A stretch of DNA of 64,000 nt from Tabrizicola piscis (GTDB lineage Bacteria; Pseudomonadota; Alphaproteobacteria; Rhodobacterales; Rhodobacteraceae). The stretch is taken from positions 744,001-808,000 of the forward strand of contig NZ_CP034328.1 in NCBI RefSeq assembly GCF_003940805.1. The letters run 5' to 3'. The translations under genes and the position numbers were made by a program. Shown here in pieces: positions 1 through 8,970 of the stretch (position 1 is its first letter; every line of letters begins with the position of its first letter). The notes beneath the pieces were generated by a model. That model made no database searches, had not been told where the DNA came from, and saw only the letters and a program-made list of their open reading frames with translations.

Positions 1-113
1 ATGCCGATTTTCTGGCCGCCCGTGACGCCTGCACGGATGCGGCCTGCCTTTGTGCCGTGCTGATCGACCACACCAACGCCAGCCTTGGCGGAACCTCACC
101 CTATCCGCAGTGA
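1..113 (+). CDS. C-terminal fragment of a small Cys-rich protein (LprI-like?)
   Basis: The frame is open from base 3 to the TGA at 111-113, giving 36 residues whose N-terminal part lies outside the window. The fragment contains an Arg-Asp-Ala-Cys segment and a nearby Ala-Cys-Leu-Cys segment. This spacing recalls the tail of small exported proteins of the lysozyme-inhibitor LprI (DUF1311) type, but the fragment is too short to decide. A copy of the dispersed intergenic repeat follows directly. Confidence 0.4.
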   Translation, partial: ADFLAARDACTDAACLCAVLIDHTNASLGGTSPYPQ

Positions 114-136
114 CCAGCCCGCGGTAATCTTGCAGC

Positions 137-246
137 GCGGCGTTCCGCCGCAAGCCTTTTGTCTCGGCCTCGCGCTTGCGCGCTCTGCCTCGGCTGATGG
201 GGGCATCCTGCCCCCAAACCCCCGGGGAGTATTTGGCAAAGAGCAA
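137..246 (-). repeat. Dispersed intergenic repeat, copy A (inverted)
   Basis: Read on the minus strand this starts with GCTCTTTGCCAAATACTCCC, then a GGGGGCA/TGCCCCC hairpin (about 200-216), then a downstream module ending GAGACAAAAGGCTTGCGGCGG. The same order of blocks recurs at 14190, 29040 and 34356. It lies just after the stop of the partial gene and before the convergent MBL gene, where a transcription stop is expected. Confidence 0.7.
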
Positions 247-309
247 GCGATCAGGTTTTGCTTGTGACCCCACCCGGAGGGTTTGAGGGCGACACGCCTG
301 CCCGATCCC

Positions 310-370
310 GAGCCGGTTGGCGCAGTTGTTCAGAGGCGAGACAAAGGACGTGCGGCGGAACGCCGCTCTG
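310..370 (+). repeat. Dispersed intergenic repeat, partial copy (second module only)
   Basis: The block GAGCCGGTTGGCGC...CAGAGGCGAGACAAAGG plus a GCGGCGG/CCGCCGC-type inverted pair matches the second half of the repeat at 14190-14308. The AAATA/G-rich hairpin module is missing. With copy A it fills the gap between 113 and 403, in which I see no other feature. Confidence 0.55.
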
Positions 371-402
371 TTCTGGTGGAGCCCGTTTTGCCTGTGTTTG
401 AG

Positions 403-1215
403 TCAGGCGCCCCGCGTGATGGGGTGGAAGGCATAGCCGTCGCCTTGGCGTGAGATCCTGCCGATCCCGGAAAACGGCAGATGCGCCCCTGCGACCAGCC
501 AGCCAGCCTCGACCGACTGTTCCATCAGGGCGATCCGGCTGGCCCGGGCTTGCGCGGGGTCTTCGTCGAAGGTCCAGGTGATCTCGGGCCGGGGAAACTG
601 GAGGGCGGCGTGATGGACGAGGTCGCCCCAGATCAGGAGCCGGCCGTCGACCAGAAAGGCCATATGGCCCGGGGAATGGCCCGGCGCATTGATCGCGGTG
701 ACACCCCGCATCGGCCCATCCCCCTGTTCCAGCGGAATGACCCTTGGCAGCACCGGGATCATGCGGGGGGTGTTGCGGAACGCGGACAGCTCTTCGGTTG
801 CGACCAGCACCCGGCGGGCATTGGGGAAGGCCAGACCGCCGTCGTCACCCACAAGCCCGCCAAGATGATCGATATGGGTATGGGTCAAGGCGATGTCGGT
901 CACTTCGTTCGGGCCTACCCCGGCCTCAACCATCGCGGCTGGCAGTCGGCCCAGCGTCGGGTGCCAGGCCCGCCCTGCCCCGCTGTCGATCAGGAGACAG
1001 CCCGCCGGACCCCGCACCACGAAGGCGCGCACCGGCAGGCGCAGCTTGCCTGCCACCAGATCCGCGCCGGCAAGGTCATCGGCAGGCAGCGCGGCGCCGT
1101 CAGGTCCGCGCAGATGCGCAGGCGGCATCCCCGTCTCGCCATCCGACAGCATGATGACGGACAGGTCCGCCAGTTCCACCTCGATCGACAATGGCCCCTG
1201 CCGCAGGATCCGCAT
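403..1215 (-). CDS. MBL-fold metallohydrolase
   Basis: The 270-residue protein carries the metallo-beta-lactamase zinc motif HTHIDH at residues 112-117, a second ligand region GHSPGH at 179-184 and an Asp in GD at 197-198. These are the ligands of a binuclear metal centre, so it should be a soluble hydrolase; the substrate cannot be told. The start at 1215 overlaps the stop of the upstream nuclease gene by one base (TGATG) and has a GGGAG Shine-Dalgarno sequence. A longer in-frame opening to 1431 is a shadow inside the nuclease gene. It is the last gene of an MFS-DegT-nuclease-MBL operon. Confidence 0.85.
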   Translation of the reverse strand: MRILRQGPLSIEVELADLSVIMLSDGETGMPPAHLRGPDGAALPADDLAGADLVAGKLRLPVRAFVVRGPAGCLLIDSGAGRAWHPTLGRLPAAMVEAGVGPNEVTDIALTHTHIDHLGGLVGDDGGLAFPNARRVLVATEELSAFRNTPRMIPVLPRVIPLEQGDGPMRGVTAINAPGHSPGHMAFLVDGRLLIWGDLVHHAALQFPRPEITWTFDEDPAQARASRIALMEQSVEAGWLVAGAHLPFSGIGRISRQGDGYAFHPITRGA

Positions 1216-1730
1216 CAGCACCAGCTCCCACGGGGGCCACCAGTGTTGATGCGGGCATGTCCCGCCCGCACCATCAGCCGCGCCACGTCGACGCCGTCCA
1301 GTTCCAGCCGGACAAGCGCCCGGCCAAACCGGTCCGTGCCGTCGCGGGTGATCGCCAGCTGGTCGGCCTTCTGGATCATCGTGCGCAGAGCCCAGCTGGC
1401 CCGTTCCGCCGCAATGAATTCGGACAGGCATTGGGGCGCGTATTTCTCGGGCGTGTCAAAGCCCATCAGGCGCGCGCTTTCCAACCCCTCCTCCGGGCAC
1501 ATCAGCGACACGGTATCACCGTCGATCACCCGCAGGATCCGGCAGGTTTCACCCTCACCCGAGACCGGTTTCAGCGCGGCGTTTACCAGATCGGCCACAG
1601 TGGGCACCAGGATCAGGCCCAGCACCAGCGCCGTCATGGCGGTCTTGAGGTAGAAGCGCGGCGACACCAGCCGCTGCAGAAGCCGCGTCACCGGTCCGGG
1701 GGCACGCGCCGGGCGAAGCAGCCGCGCCAC
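1215..1730 (-). CDS. Thermonuclease-family (SNase-like) protein, membrane anchored
   Basis: The 171-residue protein has one hydrophobic segment at about residues 32-50, followed by a staphylococcal nuclease-like domain: VIDGDTV near residue 69, RLMGFDTPE at 87-95 and DRFGR near 133. These hold the calcium ligands and catalytic Arg/Glu of the family. It probably hydrolyses nucleic acid on the periplasmic side. The start used is GTG at 1730, four bases after the DegT stop; the first ATG (residue 32) would begin inside the membrane segment, so the GTG is preferred. Confidence 0.8.
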   Translation of the reverse strand: MARLLRPARAPGPVTRLLQRLVSPRFYLKTAMTALVLGLILVPTVADLVNAALKPVSGEGETCRILRVIDGDTVSLMCPEEGLESARLMGFDTPEKYAPQCLSEFIAAERASWALRTMIQKADQLAITRDGTDRFGRALVRLELDGVDVARLMVRAGHARINTGGPRGSWC

Positions 1731-1734
1731 AGCC

Positions 1735-2979
1735 CTAGTCCGCCGCCGGGACTGCGACCGGGGCTGCCACCTGGGCTGGCGTCCCCGCCTTGGTGGCCTT
1801 GGTCACTTCATCTGCCAGAATGCGGGCGATCAGCGCCACATCCTCGGGGGTGAAGGTCAGGGGCAGGCGCATGTCGATCAGCCCGGCAAGGATGCGGTCG
1901 GTCTGCGGCAAGGCCTCGGGGGCGGCATAGCGCCAATGGGCGTAGCGGCTGGTAAAGCCCAGCGGGTCGGCGGCGCCGAACCATTTCAGCTCGACCCCCC
2001 GCGCCGCTGCTGCCGCCACAAGTGCTGCAACCCGCGCGCCGTCCCAGCCCGGCAGCAGGAACTGGAAACTTGACCCGACATAGTCTTCCACCTGCGGCCG
2101 CGGGATCAGCCGCAGCCCCGGCACCCCGGCCAGCCCTGCCTCCATCGCCTGATAGAGGACCCGCCAGCGCGCGCGGCGGTCATCCAGCATCGCGATCTGC
2201 GGTCGCAGGATCGCCGCGCGCAGATTGTCCATCCGGCTGGAGACATTGGGGACATCCAGCTTCAGCGCCTCGAACACCTCAGGCCCCGGGGCCGCGCGAT
2301 GGCGGGCGTAAAGCATGTAGGACCCTGACAGCAAAATCGCCCGCGCGGCCAGTTCGGCATCATCGGTGACCAGAAACCCGCCCTCACCCGAATTCATATG
2401 CTTATAGGTCTGCGTCGAATAACAGCCGATAGCCCCATGCCGGCCCGATGGCACACCTTTCCACGCAGCGCCCATCGTATGCGCGCAATCCTCGACCACC
2501 CGCACGCCCAGCCGGTCGCACAGGGTAACCAAAGCCTCCATGTCGCAGACATGCCCGCGCATGTGGCTGAGGAGGAGAACCTTCGCCCCCGAGGCCATGG
2601 CCTGCGCCTCCAGATGCGCAAGGTCGATGGTCAGGTCTTCCGTCACCTCGACAAAGACCGGGCGCGCGCCAAGGCTGGCAATCGCCCCCGGCACCGGCGC
2701 CAGCGTGAAGGCGTTCGACAGCACCGGATCGCCGGGTTGCACCTGCAAGGCCCTGAGCGCGCAGGCCATCGCCGCCCCGCCAGAGGCGAGCCCGAGGCAA
2801 TACCTGGCCCCCACATAGGCGGCGAATTCCTCCTCCAGCAGCACGGTTTCCGCCACTTCGCCCGGCGCGGTGTTATAGCGGTGGAGCCGTCCATGCCGCA
2901 GCACCGCCATCGCCGCCTCAATCCCCGCCTCGGGGATCGGCTCTTGCTGGGTGAAACTGCCGCCAAACCGTTCGCTCAT
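1735..2979 (-). CDS. DegT/DnrJ/EryC1/StrS-family PLP aminotransferase
   Basis: The 414-residue protein has the sugar-aminotransferase layout: glycine/serine-rich PLP phosphate-binding region LGLASGGAAMA, the VVEDCAHTMGA segment with the pyridine-ring Asp, and the Schiff-base lysine in STQTYKHMNSGEGG. Relatives transaminate nucleotide-linked keto-sugars for polysaccharides or antibiotics. No nucleotide-sugar enzyme or glycosyltransferase is nearby, so its substrate is open. The ATG at 2979 overlaps the MFS stop (ATGA), making the two genes translationally coupled. The Ala/Pro/Val-rich C-terminal 15 residues lie beyond the usual fold. Confidence 0.85.
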   Translation of the reverse strand: MSERFGGSFTQQEPIPEAGIEAAMAVLRHGRLHRYNTAPGEVAETVLLEEEFAAYVGARYCLGLASGGAAMACALRALQVQPGDPVLSNAFTLAPVPGAIASLGARPVFVEVTEDLTIDLAHLEAQAMASGAKVLLLSHMRGHVCDMEALVTLCDRLGVRVVEDCAHTMGAAWKGVPSGRHGAIGCYSTQTYKHMNSGEGGFLVTDDAELAARAILLSGSYMLYARHRAAPGPEVFEALKLDVPNVSSRMDNLRAAILRPQIAMLDDRRARWRVLYQAMEAGLAGVPGLRLIPRPQVEDYVGSSFQFLLPGWDGARVAALVAAAAARGVELKWFGAADPLGFTSRYAHWRYAAPEALPQTDRILAGLIDMRLPLTFTPEDVALIARILADEVTKATKAGTPAQVAAPVAVPAAD

Positions 2980-4220
2980 GCCTTCTCCGCCCGCTTCAAC
3001 ACCGCAAACATCAGGGTGGTTATCGCCATACACCCCCCCGCCACAAGATAGGCCACGTCGGGCGATTGCCAGTTGCGCCCCTCGGCCATGAAATGCCCGA
3101 ACAGGAACGCAAAGAACACTGTGCCGAACAGCATCGCCACATTCATCACTGCCGAGATGCCGCCCTGCAATTCGCCCTGCGCATCCTCGGGCACGCGCTT
3201 GGTCAGCATCGCGGTCATCAGCGGGTGCACAAACCCCTCAGGCCCGTGCAGGATCATGAGCGCGACCACTGCGCCCAGACTGCCGACCATGCCATAGCCG
3301 ACCAGCACCAGCGTGGCGCAGATCATCCCGAACAGCGCCACCCGCCACTCTCCGAACCGCGCGGCTGCCGGGCCGGTCAGGAACCCCTGAAACCCGCCCG
3401 CGATCAGCCCGAAGATCGCCAGCGTCAGACCGACCACCGCCTCGGACCAGCCGAACTTGGCAATCCCCCAGAAGGCCCAGATCGCCGGGTAGACCGAGGT
3501 CGAGAAGAAAAAGAGCCCCAGCACCAGCACCATGGGCAGCACGCCGGGATAGGTTGCAAAGACCCGAAACGCGCCAAACGGGTTGGCGCGCCAAAGCTCG
3601 AACCGCCGCCGCTTGGCCGGGGGCAGCGATTCCGGCAGCACCAGCCAGCCGTAGACGAAGTTCAAAAGCGAAATTCCCGCCGCCACCCAGAACGGCACCC
3701 GGGGGCCAAGCTCACCCAGAAGCCCGCCGATTGCTGGACCGATGACGAAGCCCACCCCAAATGCTGCGCCCATCAGGCCGAAAGCCCGCGCGCGTTCTTC
3801 TGGCGTGGTGACATCGGCGATGAAGGCACTGGCGATGATCCAGCTTGCGCCGCAGATCCCCGCGAAGATCCGGCCCACGAACAGCCAGAACAGGGTCGGG
3901 GCCACGGCCGACAGGACGAAATCCATCCCCAGCCCGAAGATCGCCAGCAACAACAGGGGCCGCCGACCGAACCGGTCCGCAAGGTTCCCCATCAGGGGTG
4001 CAAAGACGAATTGCGCGAGGCTGAACCCGGCAAACATCCAGCCGCCGATTACCGCCGCCCGGTCGATCCCGACCTCGCCCACCTCCTCGATCAGCGCGGG
4101 GAGGACAGGCATGATCAGGCCAAAGCCCACCATGTCCAGAAACACCGTGATCAACACAAAGGTCACCGCATGGCGCGAAACCTGCGGCCCGGCAGCCTGG
4201 GGAACGACGGCGTCACTCAT
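2976..4220 (-). CDS. MFS transporter, TetA/TCR-like
   Basis: The 414-residue protein has about 12 predicted membrane segments. Residues of TM1 read [15 protein letters not shown], and the loop between TM2 and TM3 has the DRFGRRP signature of the major facilitator family. Both are typical of the tetracycline-efflux-like (drug:H+ antiporter, 12-TM) subgroup, so export of a small molecule is likely. ATG 4220 is preferred over an in-frame opening to 4256. It is the first gene of a coupled operon with DegT, which suggests a link between the transported compound and the aminotransferase; that link is inference. Confidence 0.85.
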   Translation of the reverse strand: MSDAVVPQAAGPQVSRHAVTFVLITVFLDMVGFGLIMPVLPALIEEVGEVGIDRAAVIGGWMFAGFSLAQFVFAPLMGNLADRFGRRPLLLLAIFGLGMDFVLSAVAPTLFWLFVGRIFAGICGASWIIASAFIADVTTPEERARAFGLMGAAFGVGFVIGPAIGGLLGELGPRVPFWVAAGISLLNFVYGWLVLPESLPPAKRRRFELWRANPFGAFRVFATYPGVLPMVLVLGLFFFSTSVYPAIWAFWGIAKFGWSEAVVGLTLAIFGLIAGGFQGFLTGPAAARFGEWRVALFGMICATLVLVGYGMVGSLGAVVALMILHGPEGFVHPLMTAMLTKRVPEDAQGELQGGISAVMNVAMLFGTVFFAFLFGHFMAEGRNWQSPDVAYLVAGGCMAITTLMFAVLKRAEKA

Positions 4221-4316
4221 GGCCGCGACCGTATGAGCGGCAACATGCCCTGTCAAACCCGTCGAAACGACCTGTACGACCCAAGGGATAACGGCCCGAT
4301 GTCATGCCCCTGCCCC

Positions 4317-4373
4317 TTTCTTTCTGCGACGATATCCCACGGGAGGTCTGGAGGGTCTGAAACCCCCCAGTCC
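4317..4373 (+). repeat. Dispersed intergenic repeat, copy B
   Basis: A GATATCCCACGGGAGG block is followed by an imperfect CTGGAGGGT/ACCCCCCAG hairpin. It is nearly identical to copy C at 8341. It lies between the 5' end of the MFS gene and the 3' end of gph. Confidence 0.65.
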
Positions 4374-4389
4374 ACCGCGTCAACCTACG

Positions 4390-5043
4390 CTAAGCCAGAA
4401 GCCGCGCCGCCATCGCCGGCAAGTCCTCGTATCTGTCCAGCAGGGCGGCAGGCTGAAACCGGCTGACCCCCGCGCCTTCCGGCCCGAAGGTGACCAGCGC
4501 CACCGGAACGCCCGCGGCAACCCCGGTCTTGGCATCCGTCTCGGTATCGCCGACCAGCATCGACCGGGTGACCAGCCCCCCGGCAAGCTCGACCGCCGCC
4601 CGGTAGGGTGCCGGGTCAGGCTTGCGCACCGGCAGGGTATCGGCGCCGATCATGGCATCGAACACCTCCCGCACTCCCAGAGCGCGCAGCAGGGTTTCGG
4701 CCAGCGCCTCGGGCTTGTTGGTGCAGATTGACACCGCAAAGCCCTGCCGCTTCAGCACCTCCACCGCCTCCATCGCGCCGGGGTAAAGCTGCGTGTGCAC
4801 CGCGATGGCCCCCCGGTACGCCTCCAGCAGCACGGGATAGGCCGCATCGACATCGGCCTCGGTCCAGTCCCGGCCAAGCCGCGTGTAGCCGAGCCGCAAC
4901 ATCGCCCGACCGCCATGAAACGCCGTCAGCGCGTCGCCCGGCCCCAGGACCGCGCCCCCCGGCAGACAGGCATTCGCTGCCGCCAGCAGATCGGCCGACG
5001 TGTCGGCCAGCGTCCCATCCAGATCGAAAACAACACAGCGCAT
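4390..5043 (-). CDS. gph: Phosphoglycolate phosphatase-like HAD hydrolase
   Basis: The 217-residue protein starts with the HAD motif I FDLDGTLAD (nucleophile and acid Asp), has ICTNKPEALA as motif II, a Lys in RKPDPAPY as motif III and GDTETDAKTG as motif IV. Length and cap fit the Gph/CbbZ group, which removes phosphate from 2-phosphoglycolate formed by DNA repair or Rubisco. Start ATG at 5043; the longer opening to 5238 overlaps the divergent glmU. The intergenic space to glmU is about 100 bases and should hold both promoters. Confidence 0.82.
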   Translation of the reverse strand: MRCVVFDLDGTLADTSADLLAAANACLPGGAVLGPGDALTAFHGGRAMLRLGYTRLGRDWTEADVDAAYPVLLEAYRGAIAVHTQLYPGAMEAVEVLKRQGFAVSICTNKPEALAETLLRALGVREVFDAMIGADTLPVRKPDPAPYRAAVELAGGLVTRSMLVGDTETDAKTGVAAGVPVALVTFGPEGAGVSRFQPAALLDRYEDLPAMAARLLA

Positions 5044-5147
5044 TGCGAAAATCCTGTGACGGCCCTGAAATACAGCGTGAGGGTGAGGCCCCTTGCCACC
5101 CCGCGCCACGGGGGTAAAACGGGCGCAACGATAAAGGAAGGGGCAGA

Positions 5148-6491
5148 ATGCAGGTTTCAGTGATCTTGCTGGCAGCGGGTCAGGGCACGCGGATGAACTC
5201 CGACCTGCCCAAGGTTCTGCATGCCGTGGCGGCTGCACCGCTTTTGCACCACGCGCTGGCCACAGCCCAAAGCCTTGAACCGTCGCGCATCGTCGTCGTC
5301 ACCGGCCATGGCGGCGAGGCAGTTGCCGCCGCCGCCCTCGCCTGGTCCGACGCGGTGGAAACGGTGGTGCAAGACCCCCAGCTTGGCACCGCCCATGCAG
5401 TCGAGCAGGCTGCCCCCTTGCTGGCCAATGCGCAAGGCGATGCCATCGTCCTTTACGCCGACACCCCCCTGATCCGCGAGGCGACCCTTCGCGCCATGCT
5501 GGACGCCCGGGAAAGGCATGCCGTCGTCATCCTTGGCTTTCACGCCAAGGACCCGGGCCGCTACGGCCGGCTGATCACGCAGGGCGACGACCTTCGTGCA
5601 ATACGCGAATTCAAGGACGCAACCCCCGAAGAACGCAAGATAACCTTGTGCAACTCCGGTGTGGTCTGTGCTGATATGCAGACTCTTCTGTCCTTGGTGG
5701 CCGAGGTCGGCAATGCCAATGCCGCCGGGGAATACTACCTGACCGACATCGTCGAGCTTGCCCGCGCCCGCGGCCTGTCCGCAGGCGTTGTCTTGTGTGA
5801 CGAGGCCGAGACGCTTGGCGTCAACACCCGTGCCCAGCTGGCCGAGGCCGAGGCCGCCTTCCAGTCCCGCGCCCGGGCTGATGCGTTGGAAAACGGCGTC
5901 ACCCTGACTGCCCCTGAAACCGTGTTCTTCGCGCTGGATACCTATATCGGCCGCGATGCGGTGATCGGGCCGAACGTGATTTTCGGCCCCGGCGTCACCA
6001 TCGAATCCGGTGCCGAGATCAAGGCCTTCTGCCATCTGGAGGGCTGCCACATCAGCCGCGGTGCCACCGTTGGCCCCTTCGCAAGACTGCGCCCCGGCGC
6101 CGAACTGGCCGAGGATGTGCATGTTGGCAATTTCGTTGAGGTCAAGAATGCCATTCTGGGCGAGGGCGTTAAAGTTGGCCACCTGACCTATCTGGGCGAT
6201 GCCGATATCGGTGACTTCACCAACATCGGCGCGGGCACCGTCACCTGCAACTACGACGGCGTGATGAAGCACCGCACCACCATCGGCAAGCGCGCCTTCA
6301 TCGGGTCGGACACGATGCTGGTCGCCCCCGTCACCGTGGGCGATGACGCCTTTACGGCCAGCGGGTCGGTGATCACCGAAGATGTCCCCGCCGAGGCGGT
6401 GGCGATCGGCCGGGCTCGCCAGGTGACCAAGCCCGGTCTTGCGACGCGGATGTTTGACAGGTTACGGGCCGAAAAGGCGAAGGGGCGGTAA
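5148..6491 (+). CDS. glmU: Bifunctional GlcN-1-P acetyltransferase / GlcNAc-1-P uridylyltransferase
   Basis: This cytosolic enzyme makes UDP-GlcNAc in two steps for peptidoglycan and LPS. The N-terminal nucleotidyltransferase domain begins LLAAGQGTRMNSDLPK, the sugar-nucleotide pyrophosphorylase motif. From about residue 240 the sequence becomes a left-handed beta-helix of hexapeptide repeats ending in the acetyltransferase site (TYLGDADIG, NYDG). Its 447 residues match the family. A strong AAGGAAGGGG Shine-Dalgarno sequence precedes the ATG. glmS follows after two bases, so both hexosamine genes form one operon. Confidence 0.97.
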   Translation: MQVSVILLAAGQGTRMNSDLPKVLHAVAAAPLLHHALATAQSLEPSRIVVVTGHGGEAVAAAALAWSDAVETVVQDPQLGTAHAVEQAAPLLANAQGDAIVLYADTPLIREATLRAMLDARERHAVVILGFHAKDPGRYGRLITQGDDLRAIREFKDATPEERKITLCNSGVVCADMQTLLSLVAEVGNANAAGEYYLTDIVELARARGLSAGVVLCDEAETLGVNTRAQLAEAEAAFQSRARADALENGVTLTAPETVFFALDTYIGRDAVIGPNVIFGPGVTIESGAEIKAFCHLEGCHISRGATVGPFARLRPGAELAEDVHVGNFVEVKNAILGEGVKVGHLTYLGDADIGDFTNIGAGTVTCNYDGVMKHRTTIGKRAFIGSDTMLVAPVTVGDDAFTASGSVITEDVPAEAVAIGRARQVTKPGLATRMFDRLRAEKAKGR

Positions 6492-6493
6492 AG

Positions 6494-8311
6494 ATGTGCG
6501 GTATTGTTGGGGTCTTGGGCGACCATGAAGCAGCCCCCCTGCTGGTTGAGGCGCTGAAACGGCTGGAGTATCGCGGCTACGATTCCGCCGGGATCGCCAC
6601 TGTCCACAAGGGCAAGCTGGACCGCCGCCGCGCGGTTGGCAAGCTGGTCAATCTGTCTGACCTTCTGGTCCACGAACCGCTGGCGGGCAAATCCGGGATC
6701 GGCCATACCCGCTGGGCCACCCATGGCGCGGCCACCGTGACCAACGCCCATCCCCATCGGGCCGGGGGTGTGGCTGTCGTTCACAATGGCATCATCGAAA
6801 ACTTCCGCGACCTGCGCGCCGAACTGGCGACGGACGGCTACGCCCAGGAATCCGAGACCGACACCGAAACCGTCGCCCTGCTCGCCCGGCGCGAACTCGA
6901 CCGCGGCGCCACCCCGGTCGAGGCCGCCCGCGCCACCCTGAAACGTCTGCACGGTGCTTTCGCGCTGTGCTTTCTTTTTGATGGCGAGGAAGACCTGATG
7001 ATTGCCGCCCGCAAGGGCTCGCCCCTCGCCATCGGCCACGGCACGGGCGAGATGTTCGTGGGGTCAGATGCCATCGCGCTGGCCCCGATGACCGACCGCA
7101 TTACCTATCTGGAAGAAGGCGACTGGGCCGTCATCACCCGTGCCGGGGCCCAGATCTTTGACGCGGCAGATCGCCTTGCCAACCGCGCCGAAACCCGGAT
7201 CCAGATCGACGCCACGCGGATCGAAAAGGCCGGTTACAAGCATTTCATGGCCAAGGAAATCGCCGAACAACCCGTGGTCATCGCCGAGGCGCTGAAGCAT
7301 TACACCACGCCGGACGGCCAGTTGAACCTGCCCGAAGGCATCGACTTCACCGGGGTTGACCGGATCACGCTGGTGGCCTGCGGCACGGCATCCTATGCAG
7401 CCCATATCGCGAAATACTGGTTCGAACAGATCGCCGGCCTGCCCGCCGAAATCGACATCGCGTCGGAATTCCGCTACCGCGAACCGCCGCTGTCGCCCCA
7501 TTCCTGGGCGCTGTTCGTCAGCCAGTCCGGCGAAACCGCCGATACCCTTGCTGCGCTCCGCTACGCCCGCGACAAGGTGGCCAGGGTCCTGTCGGTCGTG
7601 AACGTCCCCACCTCCTCCATCGCCCGCGAAAGTGACCTTGCCCTGCCGATCATGGCGGGGGTGGAGGTCGGCGTCGCCTCGACCAAGGCCTTCACCTGCC
7701 AGCTGGTGACCTTGGCGCTGCTCGCGCTCAAGGCGGCCGTCGACCGGGGCCGGTTGACCCCCGAAGCGCTGGCCCGGCATGTCGCCGACCTGAACGCCCT
7801 GCCGGGGCTGATGAACCACACCCTCAGCCTGTCGCCCCGGATCGCCGCGATTGCCGAAGATCTGGCCCGCGCGCAGGACGTGCTTTTCCTCGGGCGCGGC
7901 ACCATGTATCCGCTGGCCTTGGAAGGCGCGCTGAAACTGAAGGAAATCAGCTACATCCACGCCGAAGGTTATGCTTCAGGTGAACTCAAGCACGGCCCGA
8001 TCGCCCTGATTGACGCCGCCGTTCCGGTGATCGTGCTGGCCCCAAAAGACGCGCTCTTCGACAAGACCGTCTCCAACATGCAAGAGGTGATGGCCCGCCA
8101 CGGCCGCGTCCTGCTGATCTCTGACGCCAAGGGCATCGCCGAGGCTGGCCAAGGCGCCTGGCAGACCATCACCCTGCCCGAGGTGTCATCCGCCTTCGCG
8201 CCCATCCTCTATGCCGTCCCGGCCCAACTCCTCGCCTACCACACCGCCATCGCCAAGGGGACAGACGTGGACCAGCCGCGCAACCTGGCCAAATCCGTGA
8301 CCGTCGAATAG
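6494..8311 (+). CDS. glmS: Glutamine-fructose-6-phosphate aminotransferase (isomerizing)
   Basis: The enzyme converts fructose-6-phosphate and glutamine to glucosamine-6-phosphate, the entry to amino-sugar synthesis. The 605-residue protein begins MCGIVG with the catalytic Cys of a class II glutamine amidotransferase; the RWATHG segment follows. Two SIS sugar-isomerase domains fill the C-terminal half (SQSGETADT, STKAF, ALKLKEISY) and the protein ends AKSVTVE like E. coli GlmS. It is coupled to glmU. I see no glmS ribozyme upstream, as expected for proteobacteria. Confidence 0.97.
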   Translation: MCGIVGVLGDHEAAPLLVEALKRLEYRGYDSAGIATVHKGKLDRRRAVGKLVNLSDLLVHEPLAGKSGIGHTRWATHGAATVTNAHPHRAGGVAVVHNGIIENFRDLRAELATDGYAQESETDTETVALLARRELDRGATPVEAARATLKRLHGAFALCFLFDGEEDLMIAARKGSPLAIGHGTGEMFVGSDAIALAPMTDRITYLEEGDWAVITRAGAQIFDAADRLANRAETRIQIDATRIEKAGYKHFMAKEIAEQPVVIAEALKHYTTPDGQLNLPEGIDFTGVDRITLVACGTASYAAHIAKYWFEQIAGLPAEIDIASEFRYREPPLSPHSWALFVSQSGETADTLAALRYARDKVARVLSVVNVPTSSIARESDLALPIMAGVEVGVASTKAFTCQLVTLALLALKAAVDRGRLTPEALARHVADLNALPGLMNHTLSLSPRIAAIAEDLARAQDVLFLGRGTMYPLALEGALKLKEISYIHAEGYASGELKHGPIALIDAAVPVIVLAPKDALFDKTVSNMQEVMARHGRVLLISDAKGIAEAGQGAWQTITLPEVSSAFAPILYAVPAQLLAYHTAIAKGTDVDQPRNLAKSVTVE

Positions 8312-8340
8312 GCAAGCCTTTAAAATCTATCTAAAATTTC

Positions 8341-8401
8341 GTCTTTCTCTTCGCCAAATATCCCACGGGAGGTCTGGAGGGTGTGAAACCCTCCAGTCCC
8401 C
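8341..8401 (+). repeat. Dispersed intergenic repeat, copy C
   Basis: TCTTCGCCAAATATCCCACG is followed by a 9-bp hairpin CTGGAGGGT/ACCCTCCAG with a short loop. It sits 30 bases after the glmS stop and just before the next gene, so it may end glmUS transcription, although no U-run follows. Confidence 0.7.
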
Positions 8402-8421
8402 GGCCTGCAAAGGACCCGCCA

Positions 8422-8970
8422 ATGGGCAAGCGCTACGACCAGCTGCAACCCGACCAGATCGCGTTCATCGGGGACCAGCACGTCTACTTTGTCGGCACTG
8501 CCGCGCCGGGGGCGCGCGTCAACCTGTCGCCCAAGGGGATGGACTCCCTCCGCGTCCTGACGCCGACCCGCATCCTGTGGCTCAACCTTACTGGCTCGGG
8601 CAACGAAACCGCCGCCCATCTGCAGCTTGACCCCCGCATCACCCTCATGTGGTGCAGCTTCACCACCCGCCCGATCATCCTGCGCGCCTATGGCAATGCG
8701 CGCGCGGTCCACCATGGCGACCCGGATTGGTCCAGCCTCAAGCCCCATCTTCCCGACCAGCCCGGCGCGCGGCAGATCGTGGATGTAACCATCGACCTCG
8801 TCCAATCCTCCTGCGGTTTTGCCGTCCCCTTCATGGACTTCCGCGAAGACCGCCCCGTTCTGCAGAAATGGGCAACGGACAAGGGCCCCGATGGCCTGCG
8901 CGACTATTGGGACACGCGCAACCGCGAAACCATCGACGGGCTGCCCACCGGGACCGAGGCCAACCTGTGA
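8422..8970 (+). CDS. Pyridoxamine 5'-phosphate oxidase-family flavoprotein
   Basis: The 182-residue protein has the split-barrel flavin/F420-binding layout of the PPOX family: an N-terminal strand set YDQLQPDQIAFIGDQHVYFVGT, RVNLSPKGMDSLRVL and a MWCSFTTRPIILRAYG strand pair, ending with a RETIDGLPTG tail. It is not PdxH itself; members of this subgroup are oxidoreductases of unknown substrate. The start at 8422 has an AAAGGA Shine-Dalgarno sequence. It shares a GTGA overlap with the AlkD-like gene. Confidence 0.8.
   Translation: MGKRYDQLQPDQIAFIGDQHVYFVGTAAPGARVNLSPKGMDSLRVLTPTRILWLNLTGSGNETAAHLQLDPRITLMWCSFTTRPIILRAYGNARAVHHGDPDWSSLKPHLPDQPGARQIVDVTIDLVQSSCGFAVPFMDFREDRPVLQKWATDKGPDGLRDYWDTRNRETIDGLPTGTEANL

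Noticed and set aside
481..1653. 390-codon plus-strand frame opposite the MBL and nuclease genes
   Set aside because: Antisense shadow: composition is Arg/His/Pro/Gln-rich without motifs, and both minus-strand genes have clear catalytic residues.
3066..4466. 466-codon plus-strand frame opposite the MFS gene
   Set aside because: Low-complexity shadow of a high-G+C membrane-protein gene; no start context or domain.
6400..6494. glmS ribozyme or leader structure between glmU and glmS
   Set aside because: The genes are two bases apart, leaving no room; proteobacterial glmS is not ribozyme-controlled.
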